Below, piece after piece: positions 5,379 through 11,460 of a stretch of 12,433 nt of DNA. Every line of letters starts with the position of its first letter. Position 1 is the first letter of the stretch. The position numbers were made by a program, and so were the translations under genes. This DNA is from CAYWJA01 sp964458485. Lineage in GTDB: Bacteria; Patescibacteriota; Gracilibacteria; UM-FILTER-43-11. The stretch is taken from the NCBI GenBank assembly GCA_964458485.1, contig CAYWJA010000041.1, forward strand, positions 1-12,433, written 5' to 3'. Below the pieces are notes generated by a model that saw nothing but the letters and a program-made list of their open reading frames with translations, searched no databases and was not told where the DNA came from.

Positions 5379-6572
5379 CTATTTAATGATTTTTGTAACA
5401 ACTCCAGCGCCAACAGTTCGTCCACCTTCACGAATAGCAAAACGTGTACTGTCATCCATAGCGATAGGACATCCAAGCTTAACAGTAAGTTTTACATCAT
5501 CACCAGGCATAACCATTTCAGCACCCTCTGGGAGAGTTACTTCACCAGTTACATCTGTAGTACGGATGTAGAATTGAGGTTTGTATCCTTTAAAGAACGG
5601 AGTATGACGTCCACCTTCTTCTTTAGTAAGAATATAAACCTGACATTCAAATTCTGTATGAGGAGTAATAGAACCAGCCTTCGCACAAACCTGACCACGT
5701 TCAATATCATCACGTTCTACACCACGTAAAAGTAAGCCAACATTATCACCGGCTTGACCTTGATCAAGTAATTTTCGGAACATTTCCACACCTGTAACAA
5801 CAACTTTACTAGTTTCTTTGATACCAACAATTTCTACTTCTTCGTTAACCTTAACAATACCTTGCTCAACACGACCTGTAGCTACAGTACCACGACCTTT
5901 GATAGAGAATACATCTTCAACAGGCATTAGGAATGGTTTATCAAGAGCACGTTCCGGCTCTGGAATATATTCATCAAGCTTATTAAGAAGTTCAACAATC
6001 GGTTCAGCATCTGGACCAGTTGGATTTTCAAGTGCTTTAAGAGCAGATCCTTTAATAAGCGGAGTATCATCACCAGGGAATTCGTATTTGTTTAGAAGTT
6101 CACGAACTTCCATTTCAACAAGATCAATAAGCTCTGGATCATCAACTTGATCGGTTTTGTTAAGGAATACAACAATATATGGAACATTTACCTGACGAGC
6201 TAGAAGGATATGCTCACGAGTTTGTGGCATAGGACCATCAGCAGCACTCACAACCAAAATTGCACCATCCATCTGAGCAGCACCAGTAATCATGTTCTTA
6301 ACATAATCAGCATGCCCTGGACAGTCCACATGTGCGTAGTGACGTTTTTCTGTTTCATATTCTTGATGAGAAGTAGCGATTGTAATACCGCGTTCCTTCT
6401 CTTCTGGTGCATTATCGATTTGGTCGAATGCAACCGCTTTATTTAAACCCCCCATTTTAGAGGCAGCTACAGTAGTAATAGCAGCTGTTAAAGTTGTCTT
6501 ACCGTGGTCAACGTGACCAATTGTACCCACATTAACATGGGGCTTACTACGGTCAAATGTTCCTTCAGCCAT
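5379..6572 (-). CDS. tuf: translation elongation factor Tu
   Basis: 397 residues, the normal EF-Tu length. EF-Tu carries aminoacyl-tRNA to the ribosome in a GTP-dependent way. G1 is GHVDHGKT (19–26), switch I has RGITI (61–65), G3 is DCPGH (83–87), G4 is NKTD (138–141; many EF-Tu have NKCD) and the G5 SAL lies in KGSALKALE. Domains 2 and 3 are complete, ending GGRTVGAGVVTKIIK. H87 of DCPGH, the GTPase histidine, is present. Its promoter is at 6689–6717 and its leader of about 110 nt carries the 8-bp inverted arrays. rpsJ follows. The usual partners fusA and rpsL/rpsG are not upstream; a hypothetical membrane gene is. There is no Shine-Dalgarno despite the high expression expected. Confidence 0.99.
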   Translation of the reverse strand: MAEGTFDRSKPHVNVGTIGHVDHGKTTLTAAITTVAASKMGGLNKAVAFDQIDNAPEEKERGITIATSHQEYETEKRHYAHVDCPGHADYVKNMITGAAQMDGAILVVSAADGPMPQTREHILLARQVNVPYIVVFLNKTDQVDDPELIDLVEMEVRELLNKYEFPGDDTPLIKGSALKALENPTGPDAEPIVELLNKLDEYIPEPERALDKPFLMPVEDVFSIKGRGTVATGRVEQGIVKVNEEVEIVGIKETSKVVVTGVEMFRKLLDQGQAGDNVGLLLRGVERDDIERGQVCAKAGSITPHTEFECQVYILTKEEGGRHTPFFKGYKPQFYIRTTDVTGEVTLPEGAEMVMPGDDVKLTVKLGCPIAMDDSTRFAIREGGRTVGAGVVTKIIK

Positions 6573-6600
6573 AATATTTTTGATTAATTATTAATATAAA

Positions 6601-6672
6601 GTGCTGTTGTGCTGTAGTGCTTTAGTGCTGTAGTACTGAAACGCACTCAAACACATAACACTTGGCACTTTT
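6601..6672. repeat. 8-bp inverted tandem arrays in the tuf leader
   Basis: The left array is five exact-length 8-bp units: GTGCTGTT, GTGCTGTA, GTGCTTTA, GTGCTGTA, GTACTGAA (6601–6640). The right array (6642–6672) has the inverted form with GCACTCAA, ACACATAA, CACTTGG and GCACTTTT. In the tuf mRNA leader the AGUGN-type units can pair with the AGCAC-type units, partly through G-U pairs, to form a long interrupted hairpin. Confidence 0.75.
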
Positions 6673-6688
6673 AAAACAAGCACGAGAG

Positions 6689-6717
6689 ATTTTAGCAGTT
6701 GCAAAGAACTGTGTCAA
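6689..6717 (-). promoter_or_regulatory. strong sigma70-type promoter for tuf–rpsJ
   Basis: On the minus strand a perfect -35 TTGACA (6712–6717), a 17-bp spacer and -10 TAAAAT (6689–6694, five of six). Initiation near 6682 gives a leader of about 110 nt containing the 8-bp repeat arrays. It is the best promoter match in the window and lies just after the stop of the 89-residue gene. Confidence 0.75.
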
Positions 6718-6729
6718 AAGTTTTTTTGT

Positions 6730-6999
6730 CTATTTTGTCTTTTTGGTATTTGACTGACTCTGTTTGATACACACTGTATTAATAAGGCTAACTTTTTTAT
6801 CGCCTACATAAACTGGGAATGCTTCACACTTCTGTGCCTGACTGATTACTGAAGAAACTGCATCAGACAACCCTTTTTCATACGACTTTTTGCCTATAAA
6901 ACCAACTAAATAATTATATTGGATATAGCCAATGTACAAAACACTGAAAATTATCCATGCAATCACGATAATTTTTGTTAGTGGGAGTTTTTTCTTCAT
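6730..6999 (-). CDS. small single-pass membrane protein, unknown function
   Basis: 89 residues. A basic start (MKKKLPLTK) is followed by a hydrophobic helix (about 8–28), then a short external segment with KSYEKGLSDAVSSVISQAQ, two cysteines (C58, C77) that could form a disulfide, PVYVGDKKVSLINTVCI, and a Lys/Thr-rich tail. The pattern 'G...A...I.QA...C....V..G...V.L....C' recalls small membrane-anchored proteins of unknown function from Patescibacteria, but I cannot name a family. It is last of the four exported genes. Its 5' spacer (7000–7100) is a near-duplicate in layout of the spacer before the 210-residue gene. Confidence 0.75.
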   Translation of the reverse strand: MKKKLPLTKIIVIAWIIFSVLYIGYIQYNYLVGFIGKKSYEKGLSDAVSSVISQAQKCEAFPVYVGDKKVSLINTVCIKQSQSNTKKTK

Positions 7000-7006
7000 A
7001 TTACAT

Positions 7007-7119
7007 ATTGTTACCAGATGTTTTCCAGATTGTTAATAAATAATTATTCAATAAACAATTTGGAAACGCGAGCCTGAGCTTGTCGAAGGTGAGCAGGAAA
7101 CTACTTGGCAACAATATGG
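7007..7119. repeat. 11-bp inverted tandem arrays (spacer of the 89-residue gene)
   Basis: Left units: ATTGTTACCAG (7007–7017), ATGTTTTCCAG (7018–7028), ATTGTTAATAA (7029–7039). The right side has the inverse: AACAATTT and GGAAAC (about 7054–7067), then after an inserted CTTG-loop element GGAAACTACTT (7096–7106) and GGCAACAATATGG (7107–7119). With the insert left out, the two arms pair over about 39 nt with only scattered mismatches. The TAG stop of the 210-residue gene (7101–7103) lies within a right-arm unit. Confidence 0.8.
7073..7089. repeat. CTTG-loop element CCTGAGCTTGTCGAAGG, copy 1
   Basis: A 17-bp core repeated exactly at 7825–7841. It lies in the right arm of the 11-bp array, flanked on both sides by GGAAAC (7062–7067 and 7096–7101), and is followed by TGAGC. 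It shares the CTTG centre and CCTGA start with the hairpins of the 72-bp elements. Confidence 0.85.
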
Positions 7120-7733
7120 TTAATAAGCCTAACAACACTAGCCTCAACAGTTTTATTAGAATAAATATCTTTCAAACTCTGTACAGAAATTACATCGCCT
7201 GCTTTTAAATCTTTAACTTGAATTTGTTTTATGGTGTAGAGCTCTGGTGCCTTAAGGTTCTGAATTTCTTTTCTGACGTCTCTTCCTAATTTTTTATTAA
7301 CTAAAATAGCCTTCATCTTTTTGTTGTAGGCATCAGTTATAGATTTAACTTCTTCTGGTGTTTTATTTATGCGATGTTCAATGGTTACACTTGACGGTAT
7401 TTGAATAGTGCGCGTAATTTTCCCATCTTTAAATAAATCAATTTCAGATGCCTTGAATCCAACCACAACAGTTTGACCACTCACAGACTTAACAGTTGCG
7501 CTATTTATAGACGTAACTGATTGAGACATCAAATTTTGTGCTATTAGCCTATCACGTGCATACTTCAAAGCCGCATCATATGATTTTTGACGCTCTGCAG
7601 CTAAATAAGATTTATTAAAAAAAGAAACTTTATTTGTACCCCCTAAATAAGCTCCAAATAAAAATGAAATACAAATTATTGCCACCAATTTAATAATGCG
7701 TAAGTGTTTTTTTGATATATTTTTTTGATTCAT
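7101..7733 (-). CDS. membrane-anchored exported protein, unknown function
   Basis: 210 residues. A basic start, one transmembrane helix (about 13–33), an Ala/Tyr-rich helix (LAAERQKSYDAALKYARDRL), then a beta-rich part with TVKSVSGQTVVVGF and IPSSVTIEH, a helical insert (about 125–165), and a final QVKDLKAGDVISVQS strand block. The 'V.SVSG.TV.V' and 'DLK.GD.I.V' pairs resemble the small beta-barrel (DUF5666-like) regions of exported proteins; this is pattern resemblance only. No catalytic motif is visible. The last codons (IVAK) and the TAG stop are encoded by the 11-bp repeat array. A second ATG 9 nt upstream is out of frame, so 7733 is taken as the start. It follows the S74 gene by 138 bp. 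Confidence 0.8.
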   Translation of the reverse strand: MNQKNISKKHLRIIKLVAIICISFLFGAYLGGTNKVSFFNKSYLAAERQKSYDAALKYARDRLIAQNLMSQSVTSINSATVKSVSGQTVVVGFKASEIDLFKDGKITRTIQIPSSVTIEHRINKTPEEVKSITDAYNKKMKAILVNKKLGRDVRKEIQNLKAPELYTIKQIQVKDLKAGDVISVQSLKDIYSNKTVEASVVRLINHIVAK

Positions 7734-7740
7734 AATTCAT

Positions 7741-7877
7741 ATTGTTACCAGATGGTTTCCAAATGGTTTCCAGATTGTTATTCGGGAAACTATTTGATAA
7801 CAATTTGGAAACGCCTTGAGCGAACCTGAGCTTGTCGAAGGTGAGCCGAAAGGCGGGAAACTATTTGGTTACTATTT
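7741..7877. repeat. 11-bp inverted tandem arrays (spacer of the 210-residue gene)
   Basis: Four exact 11-bp units: ATTGTTACCAG, ATGGTTTCCAA, ATGGTTTCCAG, ATTGTTATTCG (7741–7784). Inverted units: GGAAACTATTT, GATAACAATTT and GGAAAC (7785–7812), then an inserted CTTG-loop element, then GGAAACTATTT and GGTTACTATTT (7856–7877). That makes four units against four. The TAG stop (7872–7874) and last codons of the S74 gene lie in the final unit. Layout and insert match the spacer at 7007–7119. Confidence 0.85.
7812..7855. repeat. CTTG-loop element, copy 2, inside a CGCCTT/AAGGCG stem
   Basis: The 17-bp core CCTGAGCTTGTCGAAGG (7825–7841) is identical to that at 7073–7089. Here it lies within an outer 6-bp stem, CGCCTT (7812–7817) with AAGGCG (7850–7855). 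GGAAAC occurs on both sides (7807–7812, 7856–7861), as in the other copy. Confidence 0.8.
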
Positions 7878-10106
7878 GTTCTCAAGTTCCTCAACCCTCT
7901 TCTTAAGCCTTTTAACTTCAGCGTTTAATTCTTTAACCGCTTCTGTTAAAACAGCAGTAAGTTGCCCGGCAGACATGCTATAGTAGTCATCTGACCCCTG
8001 TGTGACAACTTCTGGGATAACTTTATTCACCTCCTGTGCAATAAATCCAATTTGTTTACCTTTCTGATGATCTTTTTCATCCTTCCATTCAAATTCAACA
8101 CCGCGTAACTTTTTCACTTTATCCAGAGCGCCGTCTATTGTTTGTACATTTTTCTTTAGTCTTTGGTCAGATAAATTAGTCCATGCCGCATTTCCAGCAG
8201 CAGTACCATGAACTCTTAGATTATACCCATTAGATGTAGCACTACCAATAGCGATAGGATCTGCAAATTGGTTTAAATTACCATCATAACCCCAGCTAAA
8301 GAAAGTGCCGTTAGACCATAAAGCTTGCTTTCCATTCACATATAAAGCCCCTCCGCTTTTTCCATTATTTAAATTAGCAGCTCCGGCAACGTCAAGTAAT
8401 TTACTAGGGCTGGATGTTCCAATGCCGACTTTTCCACCCATAACAACTAAATTCCCCGGCGAATATACATATTTAGCTGCACTTCCTAACCCAATGCCAA
8501 CACCATAATTACCGTTGAACTGAATATTACTGCCTATTGCAGTTGCAGCTGGATAACCTGCAGTATTTTTATATCCTATTGCCGTTGCATAATCACTAGA
8601 AGTACTTGTTTGAAATCCAATTGCAGTTGAACCGGTTCCTTTTGTATAAGCTTCGCTGCCAGCTGAAAAAGAACCAAGCCCTGTTGCACTTGTTTTATAA
8701 CCCAACGCGGTAGCATGTCTTGCAGTAGCCCTGGCCTCATGCCCTATTGCCACCGCTGAATATTTATCGGCATATGTTTTATAACCCATAGCTATTGCTG
8801 TTTCGGCTCTTGATTCAGATAGCCAACCCATAGCAACAGACATATCATCAGTAGCAATATTATCAAGACCAACAGAAAATCCATTATAACCAAGTACTTT
8901 ATTTCTACCCCCCATTGCAACGGCAGCTCTGCCGGTAGCTGTATTAGTATTTCCAAGTGCGACAGCCCATGCTCCATCGTTATTTGATCCATTTGTAGCC
9001 TGTGCAGCCAAGCAGTTAGATCCCCCCGTACAACCTGTTATATTATTCATACCAATTGCAACAGATTGCAGACCATAAGCTTGTGAACCTGATCCCATTG
9101 CTACAGATTGATTACCATAAGATTTTACACTTGCTCCTGCCGCAATAGAATCATGCCCTTTAGCCTCCGATGTAATTCCCGTAGCAAACGATCTTAATCC
9201 TGAGGCCGTTGTTCCAAATCCTGTGGCAATAGCCTGTGCACCTGAAGGATTATTAAATAAGCCAATGTTAGCATTACCTACAACTGTTAATGCTGCATTA
9301 GGGGCTACTGTTCCAATTCCCACTTTGCCATTTTGAAAAATCGATAAAACTTCTTTACCCCATTTTTTTGCCCTTAATCTAAATCTTTCATTACTACCGC
9401 CAGAGCCAGTACCTGCACTACCCAATGACCATAAATTATCTGTGCCTTCTTTAAAAACAATATTTGTATCTTTGCCGGAAGGGGCATTTATTAAAACATT
9501 GGCATGATTTGCTTTATCTTTAAATAAAGCCATACCATTTGGTCCATTATTCCCCTCTACTGTTAATGGCAATGTTGGATTTGAATCACCAATCCCTACA
9601 TTACCGGAATTTTTATTATAAATATTATTTCCATTCTTAGACCATAAACCGCTGTCATCATCGTCACCACCTCCGCCTGAACCACATTTCCATTGAGACC
9701 CACTCCATGTAGGAACTTGCCCTTTATTACATGCAGAATCTGTCATATAAACTAATCGACTTAAAGCTGTTCCATCCCAAATTTTAAATATTTTATTATG
9801 ATCTATAACATCCAAAAGGGTATAGCAAACTCTGCCAATTTTTACACCACCAGGACATTCAGGTGTTGCTTTCTTTGTACGATCATGACAGCCATTGTCA
9901 CAATTAAATGCACGATACTTGCCAGCTTGCGCTGCACCACAATCAGAAATTGTATTAAGTTGTGGTCTACAATCATTATTATAATAATGTTCACCTGTGT
10001 CGCATTGAACGGCTGGAAAACAAGCCTCACTTATACTGGCCGCATGGACGTATTGTGGTAGTAGTAATGCCAGACTTATTAGGATGATTGGTATTAATTT
10101 TTTCAT
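7872..10106 (-). CDS. secreted tail-fibre/YadA-head-like protein with C-terminal Peptidase S74 chaperone
   Basis: 744 residues. A signal peptide (1–22, ending HAAS) is followed by a Cys-rich domain with ten cysteines (29–141), a GGGGDDDD linker (144–151), and three 'GxVGIGxxxPxxxLxVxG' fibre motifs (about 168, 260, 558). Residues 290–545 hold YadA-head-like repeats of the SVAMGxxSxAxG type, which form a trimeric beta-roll in known homologues. The C-terminal domain from S646 is the Peptidase S74 intramolecular chaperone. SDQRLK keeps the Ser-Lys dyad (S646, K651) that cleaves the chaperone off phage tailspikes just before the Ser, so release of about 99 residues is predicted. It ends in a coiled coil (LNAEVKRLKKRVEELENK). 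No phage genes and no YadA beta-barrel anchor are present. A surface or secreted adhesin is inferred. The upstream 113-bp spacer is almost all 12-bp repeats. Confidence 0.9.
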   Translation of the reverse strand: MKKLIPIILISLALLLPQYVHAASISEACFPAVQCDTGEHYYNNDCRPQLNTISDCGAAQAGKYRAFNCDNGCHDRTKKATPECPGGVKIGRVCYTLLDVIDHNKIFKIWDGTALSRLVYMTDSACNKGQVPTWSGSQWKCGSGGGGDDDDSGLWSKNGNNIYNKNSGNVGIGDSNPTLPLTVEGNNGPNGMALFKDKANHANVLINAPSGKDTNIVFKEGTDNLWSLGSAGTGSGGSNERFRLRAKKWGKEVLSIFQNGKVGIGTVAPNAALTVVGNANIGLFNNPSGAQAIATGFGTTASGLRSFATGITSEAKGHDSIAAGASVKSYGNQSVAMGSGSQAYGLQSVAIGMNNITGCTGGSNCLAAQATNGSNNDGAWAVALGNTNTATGRAAVAMGGRNKVLGYNGFSVGLDNIATDDMSVAMGWLSESRAETAIAMGYKTYADKYSAVAIGHEARATARHATALGYKTSATGLGSFSAGSEAYTKGTGSTAIGFQTSTSSDYATAIGYKNTAGYPAATAIGSNIQFNGNYGVGIGLGSAAKYVYSPGNLVVMGGKVGIGTSSPSKLLDVAGAANLNNGKSGGALYVNGKQALWSNGTFFSWGYDGNLNQFADPIAIGSATSNGYNLRVHGTAAGNAAWTNLSDQRLKKNVQTIDGALDKVKKLRGVEFEWKDEKDHQKGKQIGFIAQEVNKVIPEVVTQGSDDYYSMSAGQLTAVLTEAVKELNAEVKRLKKRVEELENK

Positions 10107-10112
10107 TGTTCC

Positions 10113-10217
10113 GATTGGTGATCCGATTGGTGATCCGGTTGGTGATCCGGTTGGGGCTAATTCGGTTAAACCCCTATTGGATCTCCTATGGATCTCCCAT
10201 TGGATCCCCTATTGGTT
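10113..10217. repeat. 12-bp inverted tandem arrays between two secreted-protein genes
   Basis: Left array: GATTGGTGATCC (10113–10124), GATTGGTGATCC (10125–10136), GGTTGGTGATCC (10137–10148), GGTTGGGG (10149–10156). Centre: 10157–10170. Right array, in the opposite sense: CCCC, TATTGGATCTCC (10175–10186), TATGGATCTCC (10187–10197), CATTGGATCCCC (10198–10209), TATTGGTT (10210–10217). The arms pair unit to unit, with several differences being G-U-compatible. The array begins 2 nt after the TAA of the 164-residue gene and ends 6 nt before the ATG of the S74 gene. Confidence 0.9.
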
Positions 10218-10219
10218 AA

Positions 10220-10714
10220 TTATTTACAGCACGCAAAATACCTCGTTTTATTACAAGGTGTTACATAGCTCGCATCCTGGCTAAAATCCCACACAGAACC
10301 AAAAATTGTACTTACCTTAGATTTCCAGCCAGAACAATCGTTTGTAACATATTTTACGTATCCAGGAGGGCCATTATTTACCCAAAGTGGAGCTCCATTA
10401 TAGCTCTTAATAGCCGATTCAGGCGCTACATGATTATAACTATTCTGTATTTCCATAGCTGTACAAATATGGCTTTTTGTAAAAGCATTGGAACAATACT
10501 GATTTGCAGATTGATAACCTACACTCGCAGAATATGCCGATGAAGACTTGCCCACAAACACACCAACCACACCTGTTGTGGGGTTGGGATCAGAAGTTGG
10601 CCAGCTAACAGCTGCATATGCATAAAAACCTAAACCTAAAAACAAAAAGACTGCAAGAGTTTTTAGCCATACATCTTTCAGCCAAATTAGAATATTTTTT
10701 ATTTTTTTATTCAT
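10220..10714 (-). CDS. Cys-rich secreted or membrane-anchored protein
   Basis: 164 residues. A hydrophobic segment (about 18–35, ending AYAAVS) acts as signal peptide or anchor. The exported part has six cysteines (74, 84, 127, 154, 162, 163), probably in disulfides, and the blocks YCSNAFTKSHICTAMEI, APLWVNNGPPGYVKYVTNDC, GSVWDFSQD and a CNKTRYFACCK end. The 'SH.CT..E' ... 'WVNNGPPGY...NDC.GW' ... 'WDF' ... 'C....F.CC' pattern looks like a conserved exported domain seen next to tail-fibre-like proteins, but I cannot name it with confidence. It is first of the four exported minus-strand genes and immediately precedes the S74 protein, so a shared surface role is plausible. No Shine-Dalgarno precedes the ATG. 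Confidence 0.8.
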   Translation of the reverse strand: MNKKIKNILIWLKDVWLKTLAVFLFLGLGFYAYAAVSWPTSDPNPTTGVVGVFVGKSSSAYSASVGYQSANQYCSNAFTKSHICTAMEIQNSYNHVAPESAIKSYNGAPLWVNNGPPGYVKYVTNDCSGWKSKVSTIFGSVWDFSQDASYVTPCNKTRYFACCK

Positions 10715-10780
10715 TATTCTGTATTTTTTATTTTCATAACCTTTTGTACTGTATCACAAACGTAAACAGAGTGTAAAGAG

Positions 10781-10809
10781 TTGCTTTTTTTTAATAAAAA
10801 TGTTATAAT
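10781..10809 (+). promoter_or_regulatory. extended -10 promoter for the gene at 10837
   Basis: TTGCTT (10781–10786), a 17-bp spacer ending in TGT, and a perfect TATAAT (10804–10809). Initiation near 10816 gives a leader of about 20 nt made almost only of A and T. Confidence 0.7.
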
Positions 10810-10836
10810 TAAAAAATAATTTAACAAAAAATAAAA

Positions 10837-11400
10837 ATGTTTAGCAAAATTAAAAGCCTTATCTGGCACCATGAAACACATAAAAAATATCTCTTATATG
10901 CCTTAGCATTCCTTGTAGGAATGGTATTTTCTTATGGAATTTTTAATATTCCTGTAGGAAATTATAAAGGATTTATGATAATGGAAGAAGAAATTGAAAT
11001 GCATAATGCAGGTAGAGGATTTAGGGGTATGGAAGAAGAAATTGTAGTTACAGCAAATTGTAAAAAGAATAACTGTGATGTTTTAAATAAATTAAATAAT
11101 TTAGAAAAACAGTTATCAGACACTAGCTCTGCATTAGGCAAGGGCATTACTTATAATGGAAATTCTGTTACAGCTCATTTATTACAACAAATCAAAGGTT
11201 ACAATGGTCAATTTGGTTTTTCTAGCTGGACGCTTGAAGCACTTGCTCAAAATACATATCAACTAAATGACAGAAATAAACTTAACGGTATACACAATAA
11301 AATAGGAAATTCATCTTGGACTCTTGAAGCACTTGCTAAGCATGTTGATTTTCAAAATCAAATAAATAGAAGTCTTATTCATAAAAAATGTAAAAAATAG
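10837..11400 (+). CDS. membrane-anchored protein with internal 30-residue repeat, unknown function
   Basis: 187 residues. A basic N-terminus with one transmembrane helix (about 18–37), then acidic segments with a repeated MEEEIE/MEEEIV (49–54, 65–70), a CKKNNC pair (75, 80), a short coiled-coil-like stretch (DVLNKLNNLEKQLSDTSSAL), and a C-terminal duplication in which SSWTLEALA occurs at 129–137 and again at 159–167, exactly 30 residues apart. A weaker related helix precedes the first copy (about 109–118). The tail is basic (IHKKCKK). The family is not recognised. The gene is a self-contained unit, with its own promoter at 10781–10809 and a terminator at 11426–11458, and is divergent from the Cys-rich secreted gene. 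With an N-in orientation, the repeats would face outside. Confidence 0.8.
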   Translation: MFSKIKSLIWHHETHKKYLLYALAFLVGMVFSYGIFNIPVGNYKGFMIMEEEIEMHNAGRGFRGMEEEIVVTANCKKNNCDVLNKLNNLEKQLSDTSSALGKGITYNGNSVTAHLLQQIKGYNGQFGFSSWTLEALAQNTYQLNDRNKLNGIHNKIGNSSWTLEALAKHVDFQNQINRSLIHKKCKK

Positions 11401-11425
11401 AAACCTTGTTTTAAATAAAGTTGCC

Positions 11426-11458
11426 AAAAAGCCCTGCTTCTTACGAAGAGGGCTTTTT
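11426..11458 (+). terminator. rho-independent terminator
   Basis: AAAAAGCCC ... GGGCTTTTT, with an additional CTTC/GAAG inner stem and TTAC loop, ends in a T-run. It begins 26 bp after the TAG of the 187-residue gene and is the clearest terminator in the window. Confidence 0.85.
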
Positions 11459-11460
11459 AT

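Noticed and set aside
5386..6446. Plus-strand ORFs opposite tuf
   Set aside because: They are antisense shadows of a highly conserved gene.
7007..7877. Integron attC-like recombination sites at gene ends
   Set aside because: Imperfect hairpins at gene borders recall attC, but I find no convincing RYYYAAC/GTTRRRY core pairs, and no integrase gene is in the window.
7872..10106. Prophage tail module
   Set aside because: The S74 and fibre motifs are phage-like, but the protein has a signal peptide and Cys-rich domain, and no other phage structural, lysis or integration genes are nearby.
845..10217. CRISPR arrays
   Set aside because: The units are 7–12 bp, contiguous and without unique spacers; there are no cas genes.
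10084..10284. Plus-strand ORF with repeated PIGD/PVGD peptide
   Set aside because: The peptide repeat is just the 12-bp DNA array read in one frame; it overlaps the starts and ends of two well-supported minus-strand genes.
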